From assembly GCA_024811115.1 (NCBI GenBank), contig JAKOGH010000035.1:310001-374000 (forward strand): a stretch of DNA of 64,000 nucleotides, written 5' to 3'. The notes below the pieces were generated by a model. That model was not told the DNA's origin. It made no database searches and saw only the letters and a program-made list of their open reading frames with translations. Origin of the DNA: Terana coerulea. Its lineage: Eukaryota > Basidiomycota > Agaricomycetes > Polyporales > Phanerochaetaceae. Below, piece after piece: positions 10,873-21,262 of the stretch (the stretch's first letter is position 1; every line of letters starts with the position of its first letter). A program made the translations under genes and the position numbers.

Positions 10873-11505
10873 TGGTCCCTATGCGAGGCTAACCCTAACC
10901 CCACTTGCATGCCTATTCGAGTAGTTCATGGACAAATACATTTGTTTTCCCCAAATCAAGCGAATTTCTGTGCGAGCGTTGCTGTCAGAATCTGCCACAA
11001 CATCCTTTCATCCAGCCACCCTACGCGCGCTCTGTCAGTGAGTCGGTCTGGAGTCGATCATAGTGAACAGTACAGACTGTAAATGAGCTTATGCAACAGA
11101 GAGCATGTCTTCTTTCTCAGATCTCAATAGGAAGAATTTCGGCCAGAACGAGCAGCTCAAGAATTTTGCGCAGAGAATATGGGACATCTCGGGATGGCCG
11201 ACCTACCCGCTCGAGGCAGCCACAATCTCGTGTAAAGCGACACCACGAGAGTTGATACCACGCTTTGCGGACAAACCGGGTGCGGCTTAAGGCTGCCATG
11301 AGTTGGTCCGAGATGTTGAGCCGCCTGCTGTGCTGGCTCTACTGACTGGCACTCACGACGCCCAGTAAGTAACGGCACAATACAAGGCTTAGGATTTATG
11401 CTCCGCTCGAGGCACTGACGGAGTACAACTTGTAGGGGAGCTTTAAATTTCGCTTAGAAGTTGTATCACCGGCCGAACACACGTTCAGGCTTTTCGCGCA
11501 CCATC
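10873..11505. other. Intergenic region before kinase-like gene
   Basis: No gene was recognised. Near 10890 the short sequence CTAACCCTAACCCC resembles two fungal telomere units. A T5 run at 10869-10873 closes the U1-like segment. Confidence 0.35.
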
Positions 11506-12638
11506 ATGTGTCTTACCGCCGACTTGGTGAGTCTACCCAGTCCACGCTTTCAAATCGGTATCTGCATAGCTGATGTGTTTTCATAGGCTTGTAATGCTGT
11601 AGCCAACGTCATTTTGTCCACTCGCGCTCCCGATGGCTCGCCTCATCCTGTAACTTTCAAGAGAGCTGTCGGACTACCGAACGTCCCGCTCGTTCCAGAA
11701 CCATATCCACCGACACTTGCTACCTCCGGTACTATTCCGCCGCCTCGCCCTGTGACGGAGTTGCCTCCCGCCGGCAACCTCACTATGCGCCTGCAACTTG
11801 GATCCTGGCTGGGAAACGGTGGTGGTGGTCACGTATACGAAGCTTTCCCTGAATTCAACGATCCCAACGACAACATCATCTCGTTCAACCCCCTTTGCCT
11901 CCTCTTGTCGTCAAGATTTCATACCGGCGGCGAGCCCGGCTATTGGCGCACGATGCATGGTATTATGAAGCTATGCATTCGATGCAGGGCGTCGCAATTG
12001 CACGTTGCCTCGGGTACTTTTCAGCCGAAGTTCGTGAAGGAACGGTGTTACTTCGCGATGCCAAGTTCTCGTTCCGCGACGACGATGCTGCGATAGATCT
12101 CACATTTCCGGACAGGGATAGTGCCGTCCATGATGGCCACCGGGTGCCTTCAGACGTACTGTCCGAGCTTCTGGACGCTTTCGAGGATCACTGCAAGGCC
12201 GCAACCCCTATCGCAGATGACACCATCTCTATCCTGCTCTTGGAAAGACTCGGACACCATCTTCCTCTTCGCCAAGCTCTGCCCCAAAGCCTCATGTAAG
12301 TACATGTATTCCAGCACCAATGCCCTTTGCCGAATTCTCATCTTGATGTGTAGTGACGATGTCAAAGATATATTTGCGGACGTCGCCCACCAGCGAGTGT
12401 ATCCTCAGGACATACGCTACGGCAACATTATCAGCGCACCGACATCTCCCCGGGGCTACCCGGGCGCATGTGCACGAAGCACCAGAGGGTCCATACATGG
12501 CGTCTCATAGACTTTGACCGCGCACGAGAAACGCTGATGTCTGAGGAGTGGCAGGCTGTATTAGCCTGGAGTTGGCTGAAGATTTTGTGGAGAACGCTAC
12601 CTGAAGGAGAAATTTTCAACCCCGAAGACATTGTATGA
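11506..12638 (+). CDS. Fungal kinase-like protein (protein kinase/APH fold)
   Basis: This is a small kinase-fold protein of the type greatly expanded in mushrooms. The start MCLTADL is followed after one intron by ACNAVANVILSTRAPDG. A glycine-rich loop (LGSWLGNGGGGHVYEAFPE), PPLVVKIS with the likely ATP-binding lysine, the catalytic-loop-like VYPQDIRYGNII (Asp and Asn present) and LIDFDRARE in place of DFG support the fold. It ends LKILWRTLPEGEIFNPEDIV. Two frame changes are needed: near the C5 run at 11889-11893 and near CCCCGGGGCTACCCGGGC around 12450-12468. Both look like one-base homopolymer indels. The substrate is unknown; weak conservation of the HRD motif leaves open that it is a pseudokinase. 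Confidence 0.75.
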
Positions 12639-13212
12639 TCTGTCCTCGGCCCTTATATTATTATTTTGAAGAGCGTTTGTATTGGAGCACCTATATTGAC
12701 CTCTGGGTCACGGGCTAAGCCGAGAGACTAGCTCACGGCGACGAAGGCATCACGCAGCCTGATCTCCCTGACGAAGTCCAGGATTAGAACCTGTCTTTAC
12801 CAACCCTTAGGTCTGCCGGATGGCAGCACGCTACCCTCTTGCTGTTCAACCAGCAAAGTTGTTCGTAGTCCTATTTGGAAAATTTTAGACCATGCTGCAG
12901 AAAACTAACTAGTGCCTACACTTACATTTGATTCGGAGGCTCCCGAGCGCCACAAAGGCTGACCCTCCAGATCAAGATCACCGCTATCTACCTTTGTCCA
13001 CTTCTCGGCAAATGACTACTCGCCCACAGGCTACATATATTCACCTCAGCAAGTTGCGCTATCGAAACTGCTGCACTTGCAGGCTTAAAGGGTGGCCATT
13101 CACGGCGAGATAATAGCTGCTTTGGTTCTGTCGCGGTGTGCATCATTATATAATACTCGTTGCAAGTGGACGTGTCGACCATTATTTTCACTACGCTAGC
13201 GAGCTCTAGGCA
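12639..13212. other. Convergent intergenic gap
   Basis: This gap lies between the 3' ends of the kinase-like gene (plus) and the HAD phosphatase (minus). No coding or repeat signal was recognised. Confidence 0.45.
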
Positions 13213-14228
13213 TCATACGGGGAGGCCCCACTCTTCCGGTTTGAAGTCTTCGAGCGATCTCAACGTCTGGTCCGGTTGCTCTGTCGTCGATAACGGTGTT
13301 GGGGTGTTTGCTCGAGAGGTGAGTGTAACGAGGTTGGCGTCAGGTACCCATACCACTGGGTGTATCATATGCTTTTAGATCGGGAAATGTTCAGAAAATT
13401 AAGCACGCACCATTCATACCAGCCCTCTTTCCAGCTTGCACACCGGGAACTGCATCTTCGAATACCAATCCCTTCTTCCGTTCTTCCCTCTCCACCTCGC
13501 TAACCTCACTGTTATCCTCTTCCTTCTCGCCCACATCCCTTCCCAGGCATTTTCGTGCGGTAACAAGGAAGACGTCAGGAGATGGCTTGCCGCGTCCCTT
13601 CGCGATCAGCCCATCGTCGGCACAGACAACCTTGCCCTCGAACAGTCCGAACAGCTCGTCCATCAGGTGCGCGGATTTCTGCACATAGTTCCGGCGCAGG
13701 GAGCCTGTAGCGACGGCGATGAGGATGTTGTGCTTCTTTAGATGTTGCACGAGCTTGAGGACTCCTGGCAGCGGCTGCACCGTCGGCCAGAGAGCGTCTT
13801 GCGCGGGGGTCCGCTGAGCAAGGTATGCGTCGATGGTGAAGGATGGAGGGAGGTCAGGAAAGAAGGAAAGGAGGTGAGCAGCAGCGTCACGTTCAGCTAT
13901 GCCGAAACACTCAGTGAGTATGTACGGGGGATGAGCACTAACCGAAGGGACGCACGTTTGCCCATGAGTCCCGCTTTGATATCCCATGTCATCTCTTTAC
14001 CGTACTCCGCGAGGATATTATCTGACCGCGCACAGGCGTGAGCACATTGTGCTTAGCATAGGAAGCAACGCATGACTCACTTACTGGTTACATCGGTGTA
14101 TACTCTTTCGGAGTCGATGAGTAGGCCTGCCGAACGCGATCTCAGTGTGACAAGTCCACGATTGGTCCGGGTTGAATCGCACCATCCATGTCAAACAGTA
14201 CATACTCTATCTTAGCCCTACCAGCCAT
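13213..14228 (-). CDS. HAD-superfamily phosphatase (HDHD1/pseudouridine-monophosphatase-like)
   Basis: This is a haloacid-dehalogenase-fold hydrolase that probably removes phosphate from a small metabolite. The exons give MAGRAKIEYVLFDMDGLLID (motif I, DxD nucleophile), the cap helix LLSFFPDLPPSFTIDAYLAQ, PLPGVLKLVQHLKKHNILIA with ATGS (motif II), GKVVCADDGLIAKGRGKPSP (motif III lysine) and VFEDAVPGVQAGKRAGMN (motif IV). It ends PDANLVTLTSRANTPTPL... and FKPEEWGLPV. Five exons join in frame with GT-AG introns; the final intron uses the acceptor just before VVWVPD. A charged insert (EKEEDNSEVSEVEREERKKG) sits between motifs III and IV. The closest characterised relatives are human HDHD1 and yeast YKL033W-A; the exact substrate cannot be told. 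Confidence 0.9.
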
Positions 14229-14559
14229 GTCAGCCAAAGCTGTTGGTCAGAGTTCAGTTAATCCGCGCGAGAGGTGATGAAGGCAATGAAAGAGTCGTGC
14301 GCGCTACTGGTACATGTACGGCCAGGGACTGAGAAATAGACGCGGGTCTTTCGTACTCTCTGCGGTGAACAGCAGCATTTCGAACACTCAAAGGTACCTC
14401 ATTATGATTCTCATTCCAAAGAAGATCACAATATATAGCATCAGTATCACTCCTACAAAAGAGCTGGCCACCTCGCTCCACTCCGGCCAGAGAGGTCGAG
14501 AAATATTTAATACACACTGTAGATGACGAGAAGAGGAGCCGTCGAGGTATTGACTATAA
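14229..14559. other. Intergenic gap between HAD and F-box genes
   Basis: This should hold the promoter of the HAD gene and the 3' region of the F-box gene, both on the minus strand. No gene was recognised. Confidence 0.4.
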
Positions 14560-15811
14560 TTAAGAATGCGACGTGTTGTGTGGTGGCATCCAGGTTCTGA
14601 AAATAGAGGACCAAAAGCTATGTCCGCAGTCAGTGCAGATCCATTCATAATTGTAATGATGCTCGTACTCGTTGGGGTCTTCCGTTCCGCATTCCGAGCA
14701 GTCTCTGTCGCAGTGGGGTTTAAGATCGTAGTCAACTTCCATGACTAGTCCATCCAACTTCAACTGTTCGATATCAGAGGGTTCTCATGCATGTTGATGT
14801 TCCAGTTGGCAGTGAACCTTTGGAGCGGACGTCCTACAATTTCCTTTCTCGCGCGTAACACCGCGTGCAGCCATGGCCCAAACTTCACGTCAGATTGAGG
14901 CTGTGTGAAAAAATGGATCGGCGGTGGCATGTTCCATCGGGTCTCGCAAATCCGCAAAAAATCCAGGTGTGGAAAAAGACACGAAGGCCCCTCACCGGAG
15001 TCGCAAAAGCATCTTGTAGTTCGAGCACGCTGATCAGCGGAAGACCTTTGAGAAGTTCTGCTAGTGCAGAGATGGGTTGTACTGGATAGAGTCGGCATAG
15101 CTGTAGGATAGTGATAGTGGGTCGGAGGATGGAGTTCACAAAGGTTAACGGAAGCCCTGTGAGGTCGACATGTGTCAGGTGAGGGAGAGATGCATCTGAG
15201 CGAATGGGAAAGCCACCAAGCCAATCGGGCGAATAAACATGCAGCGATTGCATGAGAGGGGCATCTCCAGCTTCAATGGTGGATATAATCTCCGCGTGAG
15301 ATGCACGAGCTTCTAGGGCCAGATTCCGGATACGAGGGAGTTGTTGGAATACAAGAGTGTATGTCTCACGAACCTGCCCGTCGTCCTCCGCCAAGTCCAG
15401 GATCATCGACTCGACAGATATCGGAACTCGGGCAGAGCGCGAGAACATCATCGAGGCGCATTCGTGCGTGTGAAAACATATATTATCCCATAACGTCGGG
15501 GACCTATGGACGACATCGCGCCAATGACGGCAAACCTCTGTGAGGTTGATCCACTCATGCTTGTACGCACCGCGAGAACGGCGGGGAAGCTTGTCTATAG
15601 GCCGACCACGGTGAAGCCTTACGTAGTGTTCGAAGATCTCGACAAGGATTTCATTCGGAATGCAACCAATGGGCTGCGAGGTGTTTCGGTAGCCCTTTAG
15701 GGTGTTTATATCGCCTTCCAATCTTGATATCTCGCTGCGCCGAGCTGTTATAGCAGCGTCAACCTCTGCTTGGGTCATGGGTGATAACTGGTCATGTAGT
15801 AAGGGTTGCAT
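14560..15811 (-). CDS. F-box protein with C-terminal Cys-pair motif
   Basis: This is a substrate adaptor candidate for SCF ubiquitin ligases. The preferred start is MQPLLHDQLSPMTQAEVDAA; an in-frame ATG at 15871 is upstream. The heptad-like leader ITARRSEISRLEGDINTLKG is followed by the F-box (IGCIPNEILVEIFEHYVRL ... EVCRHWRDVVHRSPTLWDNI), then leucine-rich-repeat-like sequence (LPHLTHVDLTGLPL, ALAELLKGLPLISVLELQ). One intron removes bases near 14899-14995. The last exon reads DVKFGPWLHAVLRARKEIVG and, in another frame, IEQLKLDGLVMEVDYDL with CSECG and CTDCG pairs. The join needs a one-base shift near 14783 (AACCCTCTG). The paired cysteines could bind zinc (inference). It is unrelated in sequence to the F-box array downstream. 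Confidence 0.8.
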
Positions 15812-16341
15812 AGTGTGCCTGCAGCATGCTACTGAGCATACAGTATTGCTCGCGGATGTGCTGCGCGCCACGCTTACTTCGCTCCAGTAGATAATATTAA
15901 GGTGCCAATACTATCGTGTCGAAAAACCGGCGTACTTGTAATAGCGAAAGCTCCACGTGGAAAGCTCCTGCAGGCGGAGGCGAACTTGAGGCTCCAGTCA
16001 GCCATGAATGCATCCAAAGCAGTAAGAAATTACCTGGACACAGCTTGAGAGGAAGCTACGGCGAAGAAGTGTATGCACTCTCCACTACGGTCCGCGGTCG
16101 GCTTGTGGCGTTTACGACGAGTCTGTTGTGAGCAAGCAAGTGTGTATGGGCGCTTCCTTCCGAGCGTAACAGCGAACACACAGGACATTCCCACGGTCAG
16201 TAATGTGGTTGTCGATCTGGATTTGCAGATCGGCGTCCGGTCGGCCCGGGGGCAGTCCGAACTTGATGTCGACGCGCTGTGCCTGCCCGCTGTGCGCAAC
16301 TCCTCCTTCAACCTGCTTCACGACAAATCCTCTCATCACTC
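15812..16341. other. Upstream region of F-box gene, left of the MITE
   Basis: This intergenic DNA separates the F-box start from the MITE. It has no recognised gene. The 8-bp target duplication CATCACTC at 16334-16341 ends it. Confidence 0.4.
16334..16341. repeat. Left target-site duplication of MITE
   Basis: CATCACTC immediately precedes the left terminal inverted repeat and is identical to the copy at 16680-16687. Confidence 0.92.
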
Positions 16342-16679
16342 CAGTGTTGTCACTGACCAGGTCAGTGACCGGTCAATCACAAAGTCAGACAGTCAAAAGG
16401 TCAGCCAACCACTTGACCGACCAGTCAATCAAAATCGTGGGACGATGACAAATCTCGCCATAAAGAGTATTTCCTTGATGGCGTGGGGTGGGCAGGGGCC
16501 GTACGCCCGTCGCCGGCTCTGTGGGAAAGAGGGCGCACATTCACTGATCCGACTACCAAGTTTAGAAGGTGGGGCGGTCTCTGACCACCTTGACCGGTCG
16601 GTCGACCGGGTCAGTCAAGGTGGTCAATCAAAGGGTCACTGATTTCTGACTGACCGGTCATTTGACCTTGACAACACTG
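16342..16679. mobile_element. hAT-type MITE with perfect 8-bp TSD
   Basis: This 338-bp element begins CAGTGTTGTCA and ends TGACAACACTG, exact inverted complements of each other. It is flanked on both sides by the identical 8-bp sequence CATCACTC (16334-16341 and 16680-16687). An 8-bp duplication and CAGNG-type termini are hallmarks of hAT transposons. Beneath each terminus lie dense copies of TGACC/GGTCA in both orientations (for example TGACCGGTCA), likely subterminal transposase-binding repeats. There is no transposase coding frame, so the element is non-autonomous. The perfect duplication argues for a fairly recent insertion. It sits between the F-box gene and the gene starting at 17093. 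Confidence 0.92.
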
Positions 16680-16687
16680 CATCACTC
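16680..16687. repeat. Right target-site duplication of MITE
   Basis: CATCACTC immediately follows the right terminal inverted repeat and is identical to the copy at 16334-16341. Confidence 0.92.
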
Positions 16688-17092
16688 TGATCGCTATGTC
16701 GCTGCACCATAATTCCACGCATTTACTCTCTAATCTCGCTCTATTTTATCTTCATGTTGCGGTGTGTGCTGCCCAGCGAGATTGTTCTGCGAAGCCATTG
16801 GTCGAGTCGTCGTCACCATCACCTTGACAGTCTCAGGCTTTGACAGGAAACATCAATGCGCTATATTGCGAGCCCTTCGATTGGGATGAGCTACTTACGT
16901 TGTATTCCGAGGTCGCAGGATCAACAGCTTTTGTATGGCACACTTTGATGTGACTGACTTTGACCGCAACCACCACCTGCTTATAAGGACCTATTCGTCG
17001 CTCGTTATCCACCTCACTTACCCCTCGTCGCTCATTTTCTTCCAACTAGCTCACTATCCTTTTGCTTGCCCAGTACACTCATCGGCCGTAGG
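16688..17092. other. Promoter region of the 17093 gene
   Basis: This region lies between the MITE and the next start codon. From about 17000 it is pyrimidine-rich, as is usual before basidiomycete starts. No gene was recognised. Confidence 0.4.
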
Positions 17093-18452
17093 ATGGACAC
17101 ACACAATATCACCGTAGAAGACTCGTCCCCGTTGATTGTGAGGACGTGCGACATTATCTTTCCGCTCTGCCCAGTATTGACAGTGGTCTTACAGATCTAC
17201 AACGGTAACTGGACAGACTCTCCATTTGGCTCGGCGGACTTCGACAACTACTCGGGTTATGCCTGGCCGGACTTCGCTTCGTCTCATCAGGCTTTCCAGC
17301 CGGCATCGTTTGACTTTGCCTTCAACGGTACGCCCAACATATCTGCGTTCGGTCATCCCTGACTAAACACTCTGTCCGACTATTTCAGGCTCTGGGATTT
17401 ACCTCTACGCCACTCAAGGCCCCAGTGGTGGCCCGTTCAACGTCACACTAACCGACACGAACCCGGACGGCTCTGCCATCAGCACAATCGAATCGTTCTC
17501 CGGCACATCTCACGGCGGCGTTCAGACGTACGATGCCGTCTTATACAACCGCACGGGCCTCAACGCCTCGCAGCAGCACAACATCCACGTGGAGACTCTC
17601 GGTTCTGGCGAGTTCGATTTTGACGCTTTCGAGGTCTTCAACGAGCTTGGAACAGCCGGCACCGCGGTACGACAAATCACAATTGATCAGAAGAGCCCGG
17701 CGTTCGAATTCGGCGGCGGAACATGGAACGAGACGGGACAGATGGAGAAGAACAACATCGTTAGCAAGTACTTCCAAAATGGGACCGAGATGGGCACGGA
17801 GGACATTGGTGCTAAAGTGAAGCTGTCGTTCAGAGGTGCTGGTATTGTACGTACAATCCTTCCCTTCGGTTATGGGCTGGTTGCTGAAACAGGCTGCGAT
17901 ACAGGAAATTCACGGGACATGGTTTGCCGGTGCCTTCGATGTCAGCCTCGACTCGCAGCCTCCTACCACCGTTCAAAGCCATGTCAAACTCCTTGTAAAC
18001 ATGTATAACCGGCCTCGCGAATTGCTCTGGATGGCTGACGGCCTTGAGGAAGGCAGCCATGTCGTCGAGCTGACCAACCTGGGCTACAACGCCTCAGTGA
18101 CCTGGAATCTGTTGAATATCGATTACGCTATTGTGTGGTACGTCTCTTTTGTAAGAACCTCTGGTCAGATGTACCTTGACGATGAATCTGTAGGACGGCC
18201 GATCCGAGTAATCTGGACGGCTTGGTGACCTCGAACTCCTCGACGGGCTCGACGGCCACCAACGGCACTACCACCGGCACTTCTCAGCCGAGTCAGACCA
18301 ACGTCGGGTTCGTATTCATCTAACCCTGCCGAGTCTCTTGAACTAACGTTTCCATTGTGACATTCAGGTACACATCGACACCTTTCGCCATACACTCTAT
18401 CCTCGTGGTGATTTTCTTTGGTTGGCTTTTTCCCCGCTTCCGGCTCATATAG
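17093..18452 (+). CDS. Agaricomycete surface membrane protein with tandem beta-sandwich-like domains
   Basis: This predicted protein is anchored at the cell surface and of unknown function. Starting at MDTHNITVEDSSPLI, six exons join in frame: IYNGNWTDSPFGSADFDNYS, GSGIYLYATQGPSGGPFNVT, a long middle exon with FDFDAFEVFNELG, then AAIQEIHGTWFAGAFDVSLD and TNLGYNASVTWNLLNIDYAI. A Ser/Thr-rich linker (SNSSTGSTATNGTTTGTSQP) follows, and a final hydrophobic segment FAIHSILVVIFFGWLF ends in RFRLI. Many NxS/T sites suggest N-glycosylation. Two similar halves, each with a G-x-x-F/W...ITID-type pattern, match a fungal family seen as paired beta-sandwiches with a C-terminal helix. The frame is intact, unlike many neighbours. 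No signal peptide is obvious, so the topology is inferred. Confidence 0.75.
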
Positions 18453-18713
18453 TCTTCGTGGTCGTGTATTTGGGGCACGATCTATCGTGCACGTGTATGT
18501 ATTATTCTCTGCTGTGTGATATCTGATATCTGCGCATCGGGCTGTCTGATATGATCAACTTGGAGCGAGCGTTCACCCAAGGAAAGTCTCAGTATCATCT
18601 CAAACACTCGATGATTTGCGCGCATCACAGAAGCTCGCGAGCGCATAAGTACATGTATGTCGGCCTTCAGCGTATTATCTCACTTTCCTCCGCTCTTGGT
18701 CACAGGTATACGA

Positions 18714-19778
18714 ATGTCCATCCGCCCTTCAGCCCGCGTTCGCCTCATAAAGGACCCAACTGGCAAGTCCACCCTGACCCTCGAATCGCGTGTCTCTACT
18801 CACACTGACAGATAGATGAGCTCACTGAGGAGGCGGTCGCACTCTGCGTCCGCGCGTTTAATGACGGTGGGGTCTATGCCGATGTAGCGTCGCCTCTCCG
18901 AGAGCATTCTCATGACGACTTACGTGCCAGATGTCGCTATCCGAGCAATGACAGGCGGCGACGACAGCCTCCGCCACGCAGTCTTTCGGATGATGTTTGG
19001 GGCAGCAAGAGTAGCTGGGTCGACGTACATTGTGAAGCCACATGACTCAGACATGATCCTGGCGGTGGCCCTATGGTTTCCGCCGGGGACGAACATGATG
19101 GGGACGTCAGTGCTTTCCACATGTTGTCAGCAAACATCCGCTGACAGTTAACGTTATCCACTTCTAGCGAAGAGCAAAGAAAGCAAGGCTTTGATCAGTT
19201 CATGGAGTCCGTGAGGCCGGAGGTGAAGAACTGGTGGCTAAGCGAGGTGCGTCTTAGGACTGTTCAACGCGGCGTTGTCTCCCTTAGAATTTATCTACAG
19301 TACCCCAAAGACCTCAAAAAGGCAGAAGATATGTACGGTCAAGATGTACGGTCCCCTTTCATGACTGTGTTACGCGTCCGGCTGAATGTGCCTTCATAGG
19401 GCATTCTCAATAGCTGGTGGGCGAATATCGTCGCTACTGATCCCACTCACCAAGGCAAGGGATACGGCAGCATGGTTGTACGTGCTGGGATGCAGCGGGT
19501 ATGTTCAAAGCACAGTTTTGCGGCCCACTTACAACGAGCTGTGTCAAACAGGGCGTAGAAGATCAGGCTGTTGTGGCACTAGCGACCCCCAACCCCTCCA
19601 TCGTAAGTAGGATATGTATCTGTCTGGTTAGACACTCATGGTCTTGCAGATCGACTGGTACATCCACTTGGGTCTGAAACGCATCGGTTCGATCGACTTT
19701 GTGGGCCCGAAGGTTGAACGGCAAGTGCGGTTCGAGGGGACCTACTTCCGCTGCGATGACCCAGAGCGCCACGTTTAG
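18714..19778 (+). CDS. GNAT-family N-acetyltransferase, copy 1
   Basis: This is an acetyl-CoA-dependent acetyltransferase of unknown substrate. The start MSIRPSARVRLIKDPT joins DELTEEAVALCVRAFNDGG through a GC-AG intron (gcaagt donor); the second copy has the same junction with a GT donor. Further exons read AMTGGDDSLRHAVFRMMFGA, SDMILAVALWFPPGTNMMGT, EEQRKQGFDQFMESVRPEVK, the acetyl-CoA-binding HQGKGYGSMVVRAGMQ (Q-x-x-G-x-G/A motif), VVALATPNPSI and IDWYIHLGLKRIGSID. It ends TYFRCDDPERHV. Most junctions fit; the join before DVAIRAMTGG is not resolved cleanly. It lies 400 bp upstream of a diverged tandem copy in the same orientation. Confidence 0.85.
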
Positions 19779-20181
19779 CAAACTTCGTCAATGTCGTTTG
19801 CTCGGTGTCCGCCTAAATGTTACAGATCGTTCTAACGAGGAAAACCGTCATTGCGAACCTGTGCAGGCTGCGCTGAGTTAAGGCGAGAAAGAACTAGCCT
19901 CGCACCAAGGAACGGAAGTCAACACATGTACCATTGACACTCAATTCTACGAAAACTACACTTAGACACTATACCCTCGTCGCATCGATACCGTGCAACT
20001 ATTCTGGGCCCATAAATCGGTGCCGATGCTGATATTTGACTCCCATTAACTCCGCTCCAGGTGCTGGGCGCGCATCATGTAAGGGTTCGGCTGCATATAT
20101 AAAGTCGGATTCTCTCTAAACACCTGCGGGTTACGGCATAGTATCCGCGTTACTTCCGGAATCTCTCTCACCGCATCACTC
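19779..20181. other. Intergenic gap between the two GNAT copies
   Basis: The gap carries the copy 1 terminator and the copy 2 promoter, including a TATA box at 20097-20104. No gene was recognised. Confidence 0.45.
20097..20104 (+). promoter_or_regulatory. TATA box of GNAT copy 2
   Basis: TATATAAA lies 85 bases upstream of the ATG at 20182, at a spacing consistent with a start site about 30 bases downstream and a short leader. Confidence 0.55.
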
Positions 20182-21262
20182 ATGGCTACCCAGCCTGCAG
20201 TCCGTCTGCGTATACTTGACAATCCCACAGGTACGCTTCTTCGCGATGATCGTCCCGAGCATGCTCATCAGCTTAACCTTGTCCAGACGAGCTGATTGAA
20301 AAGGCGTGACAACTTGCGTTCGGGCTTTCGCAAATGGTGGGGCTGCCATTTTAACTTAGCTCGCTCATACCCGACACTCATTGTTTCCTGTTCACACTAG
20401 GCACCGCACTACGAGCAATGACGGGCGGCGACACGAGCCTCCTACCTTCAGCCTTTCGCATGATTTTCGGCGCTGCGAAAGTGGCAGGGATGATTTATGT
20501 CGTGACCCCGCACGACTCGGACGATATTCTCGCAACGGCTCTATGGTTTCCGCCAGGGACTGATATGAACGGGACGTGAGTACATTCTTGTATAATAGCC
20601 ACTCTTCCAACATTTTGACTTCCGTATGTCACAAGAGAACAGCAGAGAGAGCAAGGATACAACCAGTACATGGCGAACCTTGACCCTGTGGTTAAGGACT
20701 GGTGGCTGACCGAGGTATGCGCCGGAGCTCATCTATGCACCACCGTAACTCCAACTTGGAGACCCTTGTGTAGTTCGCGGAAGGACACAAAATAGTCGAT
20801 GAGATGTACGGCAAAGACGTAAGTTGCTTTTCTTGATATACAACTCAATATCTCAAGTGACTGCCCTGTCCGTTTAGGTTGCAACAAACAGTTGGTCGGC
20901 CGCCATCATAGCTACCGACCCCGCTCACCAAGGAAAAGGCTATGGGGCGATGCTGGTCCGCGCAGCGATGCAGCGAGTACGTGGATAGCTAAAATACGAT
21001 TTCAAAAATGCACCTCAACTATGATTACAGGCTGCGGAGGATAAGGCAATCGTCACTCTTGGGACGTCTAACCAGGCAATTGTGAGCACTTGTCATGTTA
21101 CTAGCGGGTTGAAGACAACCTCATTCTTACATAGGTTGAATGGTACATCCGCGCCGGATTCAAGACCATCGGCACGTTCAAGTATGCAGGACCAAATGTG
21201 GGGCAGGAGATTGGATTCGAGGGACATATTTTATTTGTGAGGACCCCGAGAATCACTCGTGA
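20182..21262 (+). CDS. GNAT-family N-acetyltransferase, copy 2 (frame-interrupted)
   Basis: This is a diverged tandem duplicate of the preceding acetyltransferase. The exons give MATQPAVRLRILDNPT, DELIEKA, CVRAFANGGAAI, RAMTGGDTSLLPSAFRMIFG, SDDILATALWFPPGTDMNGT, QREQGYNQYMANLDPVVKDW, the acetyl-CoA loop HQGKGYGAMLVRAAMQR, EDKAIVTLGTSNQAI and VEWYIRAGFKTIGTFKYAGP. Two one-base losses are inferred by comparison with copy 1: after DELIEKA near 20308 (GCGTG), and near 21226 before the terminal ICEDPENHS, which aligns with the copy 1 ending. As written, the reading frame is broken early, so this may be a pseudogene or contain sequence errors. Confidence 0.8.

Noticed and set aside
10626..10910. 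A minus-strand protein-coding exon over the U1-like segment
   Set aside because: The open frame is compositionally odd and has no family motif, and the segment is better explained as structured RNA. The strong GTAAGTAT on that strand is kept only as an alternative.
16073..16642. A 189-residue open frame overlapping the MITE
   Set aside because: It crosses the element boundary and the terminal repeats and contains no transposase motif; the inverted ends and duplicated target explain the DNA.
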